Assembly (NCBI GenBank): GCA_022592445.1
Contig: JABYQR010000050.1
Coordinates: 1 to 64,000, forward strand
Reading direction: 5' to 3'
Source of the DNA: Cytidiella melzeri
Taxonomy: Eukaryota > Basidiomycota > Agaricomycetes > Polyporales > Irpicaceae
Length of the DNA: 64,000 nt
This document shows positions 1 through 11,600 of the stretch, piece after piece. Both the position numbers and the translations under genes were made by a program. Numbering within the stretch: position 1 is the stretch's first letter; each line of letters opens with the position of its first letter. Under the pieces are notes generated by a model. That model ran no database searches, had not been told where the DNA came from, and saw nothing but the letters and a program-made list of their open reading frames with translations.

Positions 1-2
1 CC

Positions 3-216
3 GACCATTGTCGCGCGCTACTCCACCTCGTCAACAAGGTCAATCGCTTCCTCAACCGACTTGACGAGCTCGCACCTGTCACAGCCGACCGCGAGTGGCA
101 ACTCTAGACTGGGGTTGCAAAGCAATTGGGAAAGTCTCGTTTAAGCAGCTTCGCAAGAACTATAGCAAAGTTCTTGCGCAACTTAACGTAGTTAATAACG
201 ATAGCTACTTCGAGTG
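3..216 (+). pseudogene. C-terminal remnant of pre-gag ORF, element A
   Basis: Read from position 3, the frame reaches a REWQL motif. A one-step frame change near 104 then gives LDWGCKAIGKVSF and ends DSYFEWI-stop at 216. This matches the end of the pre-gag ORF of element B (REWQLLDWGLKAIGKVSF, ending DEYFISF-stop). The protein is therefore shared by two diverged elements and stops at the same place just before gag. Function unknown; the visible part is charged and mostly helical in look. The frame break makes this copy non-functional. Confidence 0.7.
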
Positions 217-1707
217 GATCTAGACAGTCCACAGTTTTTGCCCACCACGTCTTGTAATAATTGTATACATTTCTTTGACTCAAACACAGTCACCGACGAC
301 CACTTCTACGGAGGTCTCTTCTACGAGTGTGACGGCCAACCTTGTCCAAATCGATACACTCAGGCAGACTCCACTGAAGCCGTTAACAGCGAGTACTATG
401 CTGAGCACCACCAGATACCCAACGAAGAAAATTTACGCCTCATCACAGCACAAGACATGGACCAGAACCAACAGAACGCTGCTCCGGAGGCTGCCCCAGC
501 TGCCGCCAGCTGCCAACCTGAGCGCCCAGGACATCCTAAACATGTTTGGTATCCTGACGCAAAGAATGGTGGATCTCACCAACCAGGTTGCTGCCTTGGC
601 AGCTGTTCAAGCACCAGCTGTCGCCGCGGCCACGCACACGTCCCGAGAACGGAGTATTGTTGAGAAACCCGTCTCTTTTAAGGGAAAAACGTCGTCGGAA
701 GCAAGGCTTTTCCGGCATGCTTTCATTGTCTGGGCCCAGAACCAGGGCAAGGCGTTTTTCCAGCAGGACGCGCAAGGCCAGGTCCGGGTGGACAACAATG
801 GCGCGAGGATCTTCGATCCTCACAAACTCATCACCAGCGCCCTGTCGTTCATGCAGGACACGCTGCCGACTGGGCTTGCCCTCATATTGAGGAGTTGGCC
901 AGTAGTAAACCAGCTTTTGGCAATAGCTGGGATACATTTATAAGGCTTTCAAAGCCAAATTCGAGCCTATAGACGCTGTCATGGAGGCCAAGACGAAAAT
1001 TGCCAACATGAAGCAAGGCAACAAGACCTTCGCCGCCCACATCTCCGAGTTTGAGACATGGGCCCCTCGCACTGGCTGGAGCCAGCAGGACCTTTTGACC
1101 GCCTCAAGTCGAGCTTGAGCACCGAGTACTTGCAACGTGTCTCGTACTTTCAAACCCGCGCCGCCACCTATGACGCACTCAAAGACCAATGCAAAGTGGT
1201 CGATGCTCAACTTGCCGATCTTGCAACAGCACCGGCAAGGTCATGGTGGACAGCTCGTCAGGGCACGGCAAGTCCCATCAGCAGGCGTTCCGCGATCCCA
1301 ATGCTATGGAGATCGATGCCTCCCGTTTCTCCGCCTCGTTTGACTCGCTCTTTGCGGGTCTGGGCAAACAGGAGATCTTCCAGAAATGGAAGAAGGAGAT
1401 GAGCAAGCGCTGCTCGGTTTGCGGATCTGAGAGTCACAAGAAGAGGGACTCGAAGCACCCAGACGACCCGGTCTGCAACCACTGCGGTGGCACCGGTCAC
1501 TGGGGGGCAGTTTGCCTAAAACGGCTCCAAGGCATCCCTAAGGGACAAAAGGTTGCCGCTACCTCGTCGACATCGTCGACTACTACTGCAGCCAAGCAAG
1601 ACGCGTCCAACGACAAGGATGCTAAGATTGCTGCGCTCAAGGACATGCTTGACATCCAGAAGAAGCAAATGGATGAGATGGCAGCAAAAATCAATGCGGT
1701 TTTTTGA
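214..1707 (+). pseudogene. Gag of element A, frameshifted, with zinc knuckle
   Basis: Capsid-type Gag spread over three frames. The N-terminal part shares a CPNRY motif with Gag of element B. The middle part (about 650-1200) carries EKPVSFKGK and AFKAKFEP-type motifs found in the B copy. The C-terminal part (1189-1707) has CNHCGGTGHWGAVC, a CX2CX4HX4C zinc knuckle, after a second Cys-rich stretch. Frame changes occur near 480-660, 900-950 and 1080-1190. No ATG is seen before codon 82 of the opening frame, as in element B. Gag would form the particle and bind RNA; this copy cannot make the full protein. Confidence 0.85.
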
Positions 1708-4700
1708 AACGGACTCGTGACACAGCCGCAGCTGCGAGTCCCCCTGATACCCTGTCCTTGTCTCCTTCGTCGTCTTCCTCGTCTTCTGCCTCGTGTACCA
1801 TAGCAACTCCGTGCCCGTGTCTACTGTCTCTGCATGTACTATATGTCTCTAGACCGTTATCGTCCCATTTCCGAATACATGTACTAGTAAAAGGTCTGAA
1901 TAGAAGCATTCGCATTCCTGCCATGATCGATTCAGGAGCTACAGCTTTATTCATCAGTCATCAGTTCGTCAAAAAGCATAAGATTATTCAGCACCCGCTC
2001 GAAAGGGTTATCTCATTGCACAATATTGACGGAACTAAGAATAAAGCTGGCGGATTAACACACTTCGTTTGCCTTACACTTACAGTTGGAGATCACACGG
2101 AAAAAGCAGAATTTCTCGTCACGGACTTAGGTCCAGAAGACGTCATTCTTGGGCTACCATGGCTCAAGCGCGTAAACCCTACCGTCAACTGGGGAAAAGG
2201 AGAAATGACAATTCCGAGCGGCTCGGAAGAATCTCCTAATGAACCTTTCCAGAAGGTTGACGGTAACCGCAAAGAACGTAGGCAGTGGGTCAAAGCCGGT
2301 ATTATCCAAGACACCACTGACGAAGTCTGGTGTATGGCCGGCTTCACCTACTCTACTAAGCTTGCTGCCGAAGCAAACAAGCTAAAGCTCAACGCTCCTT
2401 CAAGACATTGTTCCATCAGAGTACCACAGACACGCTAAAGTCTTCTCTGAGGAAGAGTCTAATCGGCTACCCCAGCATCAGCCCTGGGACCATTCGATTG
2501 ATCTCAAACCAGACGCTCCTGAGACTATCAAATCGAAAGTTTATCCTATGCCCCTGAACGAACAAGCCGAGCTTGACAAGTTCATTCAGGAGAACCTAGC
2601 AAAAGGTTACATCACGCCTTCTAAGTCTCCGATGGCTTCTCCAGTCTTCTTCATCAAAAAGAAGGATAACAAACTCCGACTTATTCAGGACTATCGAAAA
2701 CTCAACGACATCACTGTGAAGAACCGCTACCCTCTACCGCTTGCCACCGACATCATCAACAAGCTCAAGGGTGCAAAGATCTTCACCAAATTCGATGTTC
2801 GTTGGGGATATCACAATGTCCGCATCAAAGAAGGAGATGAGTACAAAGCGGCTTTCGTTACCAACCGAGGACTCTTCGAACCTAAAGTCATGTTCTTCGG
2901 TCTCACGAACTCACCCGCTACCTTCCAAGCTCTGATGGACAACATCTTCGCCGACCTCGTGGCCGAGGGCAAGGTGGCTGTCTATCTAGATGACATCTTG
3001 ATCTGGAGTAACAACCTGATAGAGCACCGCAAGGTTGTTCATGAAGTCCTCGAGCGACTTCAGCAGCACGATCTGTATCTTTGTCCGGAAAAGTGCGAGT
3101 TTGAGAAATCTGAGATCGAGTACCTTGGATTGATCATTCGCGCCGGCGAAGTAGCTATGGACCCTGTCAAAGTCCAAGCAGTTTCTATGTGGCCCACACC
3201 CAAGAACCTCAAAGAAGTCAGAGGATTCATCGGGTTCGCCAACTTCTACCGCCGCTTCATTCAAGACTTCTCAAAGCACGCACGGCCTCTGCATGACCTG
3301 ACTAAGAAGGACGTACCGTTTGTCTGGGGTCCAGCACAAGAGACTGCCTTCACGTTGCTAAAGAAGGCCTTTACCACTAAGCCTATCTTGGCAGTCTGGG
3401 ACCCTGAACTCCCTACACGTCTAGAAGTCGATGCCTCGGGCTATGCGACCGGTGGAATCATCTCCCAGAAATCGAAGGAAGATGGATTCTACCACCCTAT
3501 CGCCTACCGGTCCGCATCTATGACTGAAGCTGAGCGTAACTACGAAATCTTTGATCGGGAGATGTTAGCCATCACCGAAGCTCTCAAAGATTGGCGCCAC
3601 TACCTTGAGGGGCTCAAGGAACCGTTTGAGATCTGGACAGATCACGCAAATCTGCAGTACTGGAAGACTGCGCAACACCTCACTCGACGTCAAGCACGTT
3701 GGTCATTACTTTTGGCTGACTTCGACTTCGTGTTGGTACACAAGCCCGGTAGTACCATGATACACGCTGATCCTCTCTCTCGTCTTCACTCACACGCTGT
3801 CACGGACGAAGAAGACAACAAGGATCAGTGGTACTGAAACCGGAACACTTCCGCATCCTCGCTACCAGTGCACTTGCCACTGCTTCTCCGCTCGAATCAA
3901 AGATCCGAGAATGCACGGAACAAGAAGCAGAAGTCGCACAAGCTCTGCTACCCTTCGAAAGAAGGGTCCTCGCAAACTTGTCGGCGGTTTACTTGAATGG
4001 GAAGAGAGTGACGGACTCATCTATTACAAGGGAAAACTCTACATCCCTAACAACAAAGAGCTCCGTCACGAAATCGTCAAATCTTGCCATGACACACCCG
4101 CGGCTGGTCATCCGGGCAAACACGGCACCATAGAGCTAGTCTCACGACACTATTGGTGGCCAAAGATGAATGCCTTCGTTGAGACTTACGTACTAGGTTG
4201 TGATCGCTGTCAACGCTACAAGTCAGCTCCACACCCTAAAGCAGTACTACAGCCTCAGGAAACTCCGGCCGGACCTTGGGAACACGTCGGAGTAGATCTC
4301 ATCACTCAGCTGCCACCTCTAAGGGATTTGATTCGATCGCGGTCTACGTCGACCATTACTCCGATCAAACGCACATCATCCCTACTACTACTAAGGTTAA
4401 CGCTGAGGGGATTGCCGATCTACACTACAAAGAAGTATTCCGACTTCACGGCATTCCCAAGAAGGTGTTCTCTGACCGAGGACCCCAGTTTGCAGCACGC
4501 TTCATGCGTGCGCTCTATCACCGCCTAGGCATAGAGACTGGTTTTACGACCGCCTATCATCCGCAAGGAAATGGCAAAGTCGAACGCAAAAACCAGGATA
4601 TCGAACAGTATCTGCGTCTATTCTGTCAGCAACGACAAGACGACTGGGTCGATCATCTACCGGCGGCTGAGTTTGCACTCAACTCGCGAGTACACGCGGG

Positions 4701-5501
4701 TAACTCCCAAACACCGTTTGAAGTCATCTACGGATATCGCCCCGACTTCACTATACCAGTTGGCAAGCGAAGCAATATCCCTTCACTCGATGAGCGCCTT
4801 GATAACATGGCTCGAGTACGCAAGGAGACCGAAGCAGCTCTTCGTCTAAGCAAAGAAAAGATGAAGCAACTCTACGAGTCTGAGAAGCGCTCTCCACGCG
4901 TCTTCCAAGTAGGGGACATGGTCTGGCTAAACGCTAAGAACGTCCAGATTCACCAGGCTACCCCTAAACTCGGTCCTCGACAACTCGGCCCGTACAAGGT
5001 CATCGAACGCATTGGCGATCTCGATTACAAACTCGATCTACCCAGCTATCTCCGAATCCACCCTGTCTTCCATATCAACCGTCTAAGTCCCTGGCACACA
5101 ACGGCAAAGACGTACCTCCACCTCCTGATCCTATTGTCATAGAAGGAGAAGAACAGTACGTCGTCAAAAAGGTGCTAGACAGCAGGCTACACGGACGTTG
5201 GAAGAAATTGCAATTCCTTGTCAAATGGGAAGGGTATTCAGACGGACACAATAGCTGGGAACCAGTAGAAAACCTCGAGAATAGTCAAGAAGCAATTGAC
5301 AACTTCTACAAAGCAAACCCCGGAGCGCCCCGGGTCATCAAAGCTTCACTCTTCGCGGATCTCCGCTCGCACTTTCGGGAATTCAATACCCAGACCGACC
5401 CCGCTTTCCTTCGCACATCTATCCATCTACATACGATCTTAGCTGGGATGAAGGCAAACACATTGGTCTGGATATCTCAAGAACATCACACTGACGGGTA
5501 A
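1704..5501 (+). pseudogene. Pol of element A: PR-RT-RNase H-IN-chromodomain, frameshifted
   Basis: Domain order is that of a chromovirus. An aspartic protease has MIDSGATALF near 1921-1950. Reverse transcriptase in 2548-3837 has YLDDIL, followed by RNase H (EVDASGYATGG). The integrase zinc finger has HPGKH and CDRC near 4105-4210, the catalytic core includes SDRGPQFAA, and a GPY/F module follows (LGPRQLGPY). A chromodomain at about 5172-5330 has FLVKWEGYSDGHNSWEP. Frame breaks lie near 2400-2550, 3830-3960, 4260-4330 and 5095. At the last one the integrase leaves frame just before the linker to the chromodomain. The copy is inactive. Confidence 0.92.
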
Positions 5502-5640
5502 CGTCGAGTCAACGACACCAGAAGGGGAGAAACTTCCTAGCATCCTTCTGACTAGACAATCGGGGCAATTCTGCTGAATCCCTGTAGACGGGTAGAAGAC
5601 CTCTATCACCACAGCACAGTGATGCTTCGCGAGGACGCTC

Positions 5641-5659
5641 GATTTTAGGAGGGGGGTAA
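5641..5659 (+). promoter_or_regulatory. Polypurine tract of element A
   Basis: GATTTTAGGAGGGGGGTAA directly abuts the TG of the 3' LTR. Element B has nearly the same tract (GAATTTTAGGAGGGGGGTAA) at the matching place. This is where plus-strand DNA synthesis would be primed. Confidence 0.85.
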
Positions 5660-6166
5660 TGTCATGGATGGCCTGACTAGCCCTTAATTTTCGCAATTTA
5701 CCTCTTGTTTTTATCTGTAAAACTCCGGGCTACAACCAGTTTCAATTCTCTCTGCATAAACCCCTTTGCACGTCTATTAAGCGCCCGTATCACGTGGCTT
5801 AGACGCTCCACACGGTCACATTACTTGCTACTACGTCACACTGGCATGTGACTTAGCTTAAGTAAGACCACATGGCTACAGACACATGGTTCAGCCCATA
5901 GCTTGGGTTTGATGTCATAAATGACGTCCACATGGACTCCTTTTGTTCTTTCCTTATTGTTCTCTTTATGGAAGGATGTTCTCACAGGTGTGGGAATGGA
6001 ATACCATAGTTGGTCTCCTTTTAGATAGATTCTCTCACATGTAGAGTTCTTGGCAAGGTCAAGACAATAGCTATTGTTCTCCTTTAGGTAGTTCTTTTGT
6101 TCTTCGTTCACACGGCTTCTTGCAAAGCCTGCCCTCAACATGGTCTGTGCGCAGGTCCCTGAAGTC

Positions 6167-6231
6167 TATATATACTGCTCCATGTACGCTTCTAGCCCCC
6201 CATCTCGACCTCTTGGTCTTTACTGGGCTAG
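6167..6231 (+). promoter_or_regulatory. LTR A core promoter, likely RNA start and repeat copy 1
   Basis: TATATATA at 6167-6174 is followed about 35 nt later by CATCTCGACCT (6201-6211), then CTTGGTCTTTACTGGGCTAG (6212-6231). In element B the matching box ATCTTGACCT lies at the same distance from its TATA and is complementary to its primer binding site. By analogy the RNA of family A should begin near 6202. The primer binding site of A lies outside the window and would be predicted to read AGGTCGAGAT. Confidence 0.55.
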
Positions 6232-6298
6232 GTAAGCCACCCCCTCTTGTACTATATAGCTGGTAGTACAAATGCTAACTTGGTCTTTACTGGGCTAG
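6232..6298 (+). other. Putative 67-bp LTR intron bounded by 20-bp direct repeat
   Basis: Repeat copy 1 (6212-6231) ends CTAG and is followed by GTAAGC, a good 5' splice site. Copy 2 (6279-6298) is identical over 20 nt, starts on the last base of a CTAAC branch-site motif (6275-6279) and ends in AG. Splicing would remove one repeat copy and leave the other. The inverted solo LTR keeps both copies and all three splice signals although its flanks differ. No transcript evidence is available here. Confidence 0.5.
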
Positions 6299-6416
6299 AT
6301 AACTTGTATAAAGTCTGATAGCTGGTAAGAGCACTGTGCTACACGCCTGCCACCACCTCCTCGTCGATATCCACTTTGTGTCCCTGTCTGTCACGTCGAG
6401 CCTTGTCTCCGTGTCA

Positions 6417-6716
6417 CTCCTCCCTGCGTTTGGAGCATTTAGACCCAAGTCCATTCCTAAACACTGATCCACGTGCTTTGTTGAGCGGTGCTAACTGTTT
6501 GGTAGTGCGCCTCGTGCTTGTCGGTGGTGGGCTTCTATTTGATTATTGCACTTCGTTGAGTCTAACGGTCTCTTCTTTCTCTCTTTCGGCTGCGTAGTAA
6601 AAGCCGAACCCGGGAGCCACATCCTATCTTTGATACATGAGGCAACCTCCCTTGGGTATATATACTGGTAAGCTAGTTCAAGTCAACGCACGCCTCCCAC
6701 CAATTGTTGACTTGAC
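6417..6716. other. Flank between LTR A and the Plavaka-type companion gene
   Basis: No ORF of note. A TATA-like TATATATACTGG at about 6657-6668 lies 50 nt before the ATG at 6717 and may be the promoter of the companion gene. I could not find a terminal inverted repeat here that matches the region right of the transposase, so the left end of the DNA transposon is not fixed. Confidence 0.5.
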
Positions 6717-8551
6717 ATGCCTTCTAGTGTTTCGGGAAGTGACGTCTCGGACGATAGTGGCAGCAACAACGACCTTAGTGGTCAACTTCGAACCTTGGAC
6801 CTCGAGGACGATCTTCCTCCTCCAATTGTGCTACCTTCAGAGAGGGAAACCATAGCTGACTATCAGAAGGTGATTCATCCTGTGCACAAACTTGCTCTGT
6901 GTTGGTCTGACCTGAACTTTTCTATCGCAGGTCTGCGCCGCATTGCAGGTTGAGAATGCCGACCTGAGAAAGGTTGTTGCCGAGCTACAAGCTGAGACCG
7001 CGGACGTCAATGCGAGATTGAAGCAGAGCGGTCCAGGCGAGTCCCCCAAGTCCATTGAGAGCTTGATCCCAGTAGAACACAAGCAGCATGCCGCGGTGCT
7101 CAAGAAAGTAGCGAAGAAGGCAGCATTGTACTTGCACCCTTGGCCAGAGATGCGGTGGTTTGAGAAGCACAAGCAACCGGGAGTAGACCCTACGGATGTC
7201 AAGAAGCGATACGCGTCTAAGGAATCACAAGAAAAAGTGTTCATAGAGGAGCTCATTGACTTCGTGAAAGCCCATGATGAGAATCTGAAAAAGCTCATAG
7301 AGAAGACCGACATCTGGCTGGCAACTTGTGTATGCCCATGTTCGCACTGTGCAATCGCATGTATTGACCCTTCCGCTTTTCGTGTAGTTCATCAAGTGGT
7401 CATTGGACCAGAAGTGCAAGATTGTGAATGTTACCAGCAAAGTCCTCCCATACGCAATACCACGGCTTGCCAACGAGCCACGCGCCCATACTTCCTCCCC
7501 AGCAGCATACTGTGCTCATCCTTACCTTAAGCAGCTTCAAGGATGTTCGTTCGACCACCTTCCTCCGGTATTCTACCCATTCTCCATGGATCCTGAAAAC
7601 AGGGATGACCGATATGTGTTTTGGATCCCAGAAATTGGCTACGTGAGTTCTCCTGCTGTTTCTTCGTTGAACACTTATCTCATTTATCATATATATATCA
7701 GTACTTCCGAGCGGCACTTTACGGAGAATCCTCTGTACTCAATGGCAATACCAAGGTCCACTCTAGGTTGAACGGGGTGGTCTGGGATGCAAAGAGAGAA
7801 GGTATCACGCCCGGCAACTTGGTGTTGATGTTCACTGTGGTACAGCTTGTCTTTACATGTCGTCACTGACAGTCTCTGACATATCCGCCACACAGCTTCG
7901 TTTCCATGTTTCCAGTGAGCCGGAGTTTGCCGGAAGGGAAAACTTTTCCTCTACAATTCGTCCCAATGCGGATCCTGGAGAGGACAAGGTTGATTGGCAA
8001 GGCGAATACTGTTGGCTTTGCCGCACGTTTCACAAACAGTGGGAGACACCTCGCTTGCATCAGTTGGTAAAAACTATAGGTGCCATTGCCTTCAATGGCC
8101 AGGAAGCATCTGCGGTGCAGCGTTCAGACGAGGATCCCGCTATTGCCGCTGCAGCTTGCCGCAATGCACAAGCTCTTGCAGCATTTGCGACAAGTGTTCC
8201 AGCTGACATATGTAAGCACCCTCTCACCTTGTTCTGTACGCCTTTAGTGACCACGCTGTCTTGACAGCACCGCCACAGACACCCCCTTTATCGTATGCTG
8301 CTCCCGTGGCTGTTCCCAAAGATGTAGTGGTACCTCTCAGCGCCGTAGCAGAGGCTCAGCAAGCCTCCACCTCCGTTTTACCTGTTGGGCCTGGAGACAG
8401 CTTGGTGTCTCAGGTATCAGATCCTGCACGTAAGAAAGCAGCATCACGTTCACGCCAGGGAAAGGGGAAGGGGAGGGAAGGAGCTGAGTCTGAAGCTGCC
8501 GCTGCTAATACCCGCCCTGGGAGTGCTCGACGCTCCTCTCGCTATCCTTAG
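6717..8551 (+). CDS. Companion protein of the Plavaka-type transposon, 514 aa, six exons
   Basis: Exons 6717-6869, 6931-7329, 7388-7642, 7702-7839, 7896-8211 and 8268-8551 all have GT-AG limits and together give 1545 nt in one frame. The protein has an acidic Ser-rich N terminus and a coiled-coil stretch after exon 1 (VENADLRKVVAELQAE). A middle domain follows, with YFRAALYGESSVL and RLNGVVWDAK. The tail is Ala-, Ser- and Gly-rich and basic, ending RRSSRYP. The middle recalls fungal DUF6698-like proteins near transposons, but I am not sure of that. It lies tail to tail with the transposase gene, 73 bp between stops. It may be the second gene of the element (a DNA-binding or regulatory partner) or a captured gene. 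No frame break is seen, unlike its partner. Confidence 0.72.
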
Positions 8552-8624
8552 TGTGTATCTAGTCGCTTCAGCATGATATTCGTTACATGTAGAATACAAA
8601 ATGCTTTTTATGTACTCCTGCAGT

Positions 8625-11600
8625 TTAAGGCGCTTGTATCTGTGCAGCCATGTTTCTATCTGGAAAGAGCTCAATGCAACGCATAAAAATGTCACTGTCT
8701 AATGCATCAACCACGAAGTGCCCGCCCGGGCTTCGTGGATTTGCTACCATGAGTGCACCTTGTCTGACAGCCCGCAGAGGTATGACTTGTGACCGCCGAC
8801 AAGGCTGCTCTCGTATCCGGCACAATCCTAGGTCACGATCAGCTGGCTGCCTGATTCCGGATGGAGTCTTGCACATCTGCACTAGTGCCAAGGCGTAGAC
8901 CGTTTCTTCATACTTGTAAGTGAAAGGGAGTATCAGCTTGCAGAATACTGACATCTCAACAGGTCCAACATTGACAATGACGGTGTCATGGCGCGGGGCA
9001 CCATGAAAACTCGGTGAGCAACGTAAGAGATCAGTCTCTTTTCTCCAAGTGACCCTCGACTCATAGTCAACACGGATATAGCAGTGCTCAATGATCTGTA
9101 TGTAGGATTTAGTAAGCCACGGTATGTCTGTATCTGAACCACACATTGACATTCACCTGGTCATCGGCGTGTACCTTGATTGCCTGTCGTGACCTGAGAG
9201 CTGTGTCTAATCCATCTTGAAGGCTCCCGCCACTTTGTGCACTGCGGCAATTCAGGTCAACAATGCAACGCTGGAGCTTCTTCCGGAAGTCATGAAATGC
9301 CTCATCCTCTACACAGTCTAGCGCAAGAGTTGAGATCTTTGTTGGTGGGCAGCAGGCACCAAGATACACATGTCCAAACTGTGATGGGCTGTCCTTTTTC
9401 AACTCTGCCATGACCTCCTCCTGTGAGGACATGTACTCGTCCCAAGCGTCCACTGCACCACGCACATCGCAGATGACCATGGAAAGGTTGTCAAGGTGTG
9501 CAAGCTGAATTCAAGACTTTAGCCTTATTATCAATAATGCAGGTCAGTGTACGTACCTGTCCTTCTACGTTCTTGAAGTTTGTCTGCATGAGGTATGCCT
9601 TACAGAGAGGGGCGTTGAGTCTTTCAGAGGTCTTGGTATCCATATGGATCATGGTGCCTTTCAGGCGTATGTCTCGTGTGGCGTGAAGATGCGTGTGAAC
9701 CTTGATGATGCTATCCCAATCCTTCCCATCATCGTTATCCCCACATGCCTCTCTGTATGTCTGAGCAGGTTTAAGTATTTAGCAGCTAATAGCTTAACTC
9801 TTCCTAAACAATGCTTACCACTAGTTGCTGCCCAAATTGCTGTATGGTCTTGTCATAGTCCTCCAGTGTATCATCTGGATGGACATGAAATGAAACTGAC
9901 ACGGAGACAGGGCTCGACGTGACAAACAGGGACACGATGTGGACGACAACAACGAGGTGGTGGCAGGCGTGTAGCACAATGCTCTCACCAACTATAAACC
10001 TTATTCAGGTAGCTAGCCCAGTAAAGACCAAGTTAGCATTGATACTACTCACTATGTAGTACAAGAGGGGTGTTGCTTACCTAGCCCAGTAAAGACCAAG
10101 AGGTCGAGATGGGGGCTAGGAGCGTACATGTAGCTGCTTATATAGACTTCAGGGACCTGCGCACAGACCATGTTGAGGGCAGGCTTTGCAAGAAGCCGTG
10201 TGAACGAAGAACAAAAGAACTACCTAAAGGAGAACAATAGCTATTGTCTTGACCTTGCCAAGAACTCTACCCGTGAGAGAATCTATCTAAAAGGAGACCA
10301 ACTATTGTATTCCATTCCCACACCTGTGAGAACATCCTTCCATAAAGAGAACAATAGGGAAAGAACAATAAGGAGCCCATGTGGACGGTATCTATGACGT
10401 CAAACCCTAGCTATGGGCTGAGCCATGTGTTTGTAGCCATGTGGTCTTACTTAAGCTAAGTCACATGCCAGTGTGACGTAGTAGCAAGTAATGTGACCAT
10501 GTGGAGCGTCTAAGCCACGTTATACGGGCGCTTAATAGACGTGAAAAGGGAATTTGTGCAGAGAAGGTTGCAACTGAGCTGCAGCCCAGAGTTTTACAGA
10601 TAAAAACAAGAGGTAAATTGCGAAAATTAAGGGCTAGTCAGGCCATCCATGACAGAAACATACATATCACATTCAAGGTATTTGCGAATTGCTTTGAGTA
10701 GCTCAAATCCGCTAGAATGCTTGGGAATGATACTGAAGCAACACTGAATGAGAATCTACTTGCAATAAAATGAAGAACACTGTTAGTTGTTGATTGCAAG
10801 TGGTCTGAAACGTTACCACACCTTTTAAAGTGCTGCCCACTTACTTCCGTCATTGAAATCAAGATGGGTGAGGGAGGAGAAGCGTGTAAGTCTGGACCAT
10901 GAAGGTACTGCATTGAGGCTACATATCCCATTCAGAACCAGCAGACCCATGAGCTGAGGAGATATACAACCCACCTTTGGTCAACAAAAGTCTGTGCCTT
11001 TCGGCCTAAATCAGCAATGATAGTCTTGAGGGGCCGCAAAAGATGCAGGAATAGGCCAAGTAGATATGTGTGAAGACGATCAAAAGATAAAGACTTGAAT
11101 ATGTTGGTACGTAGCACTGGCCAGAAAGTGTTCTGCAGGTATGTTTGTCAATGAATTCAAATGATGCATACACTTTGATATGCTTACCTTCACAGCCCGC
11201 AAACCAAGCAGCTTCAAACTATCTTCCTTTGCTCCCTTCCCTTCCTTTCTCTCCACTAGCTCTTGTACATGCTCCTCACTACGTTCTGGGTGTCTGGAAG
11301 ACAGATCCGAAAGCTCTCCTTTGGGTACTAGGCAGATTGGGCAGGGTCAATTACCATGCAGACCTCGGATAAATGCAAAATAGCACCTGGAGCACAGCAG
11401 CAAAGGTTGGTGTACAGCCTGGATGATAAGAGAATGAATACTTACTGTTCCTCGTAGTCTGCAGAAATTATGTGGATGAATGGGTACAAGGTGCGGAGAC
11501 AAGAGTCCCCACATCTAACTCGATAACCTGTTCTTGAATGTTGAGCAACCTGCCCAAGTAGGACCCTGAAAGCATTGTGGTAGATTGCATTCTTCCAGTC

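Larger units (their letters stand above)
1..6416 (+). mobile_element. Element A: decayed Ty3/gypsy chromovirus, 5' end outside window
   Basis: A pre-gag remnant, gag, protease-RT-RNase H-integrase, a chromodomain, a polypurine tract and the 3' LTR follow one another on the + strand. The 5' LTR would lie before position 1. Homologous parts can be lined up with the intact element B at 16628-24151. Gag and pol are cut by several frameshifts, so this copy should be unable to move by itself. The sequence after the 3' LTR begins CTCCT, which should match the 5 bases before the missing 5' LTR if the target duplication is 5 bp, as it is for the other two insertions here. Confidence 0.93.
5660..6416 (+). 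repeat. 3' LTR of element A (757 bp, TG...CA)
   Basis: The left limit is the TG after the polypurine tract. The right limit is the CA where similarity to the inverted solo LTR at 9897-10654 ends. It holds a TATATATA box at 6167-6174, two ATTGTTCTC motifs near 5952-5964 and 6070-6082, a CACGTG near 5790, and the repeat-bounded intron-like segment described separately. Confidence 0.92.

Noticed and set aside
5836..6141. 101-aa minus-strand ORF in LTR A and its counterpart at 10170-10397
   Set aside because: It lies wholly inside the LTR, differs in length between copies, and overlaps promoter elements. It is conserved only as part of the LTR.
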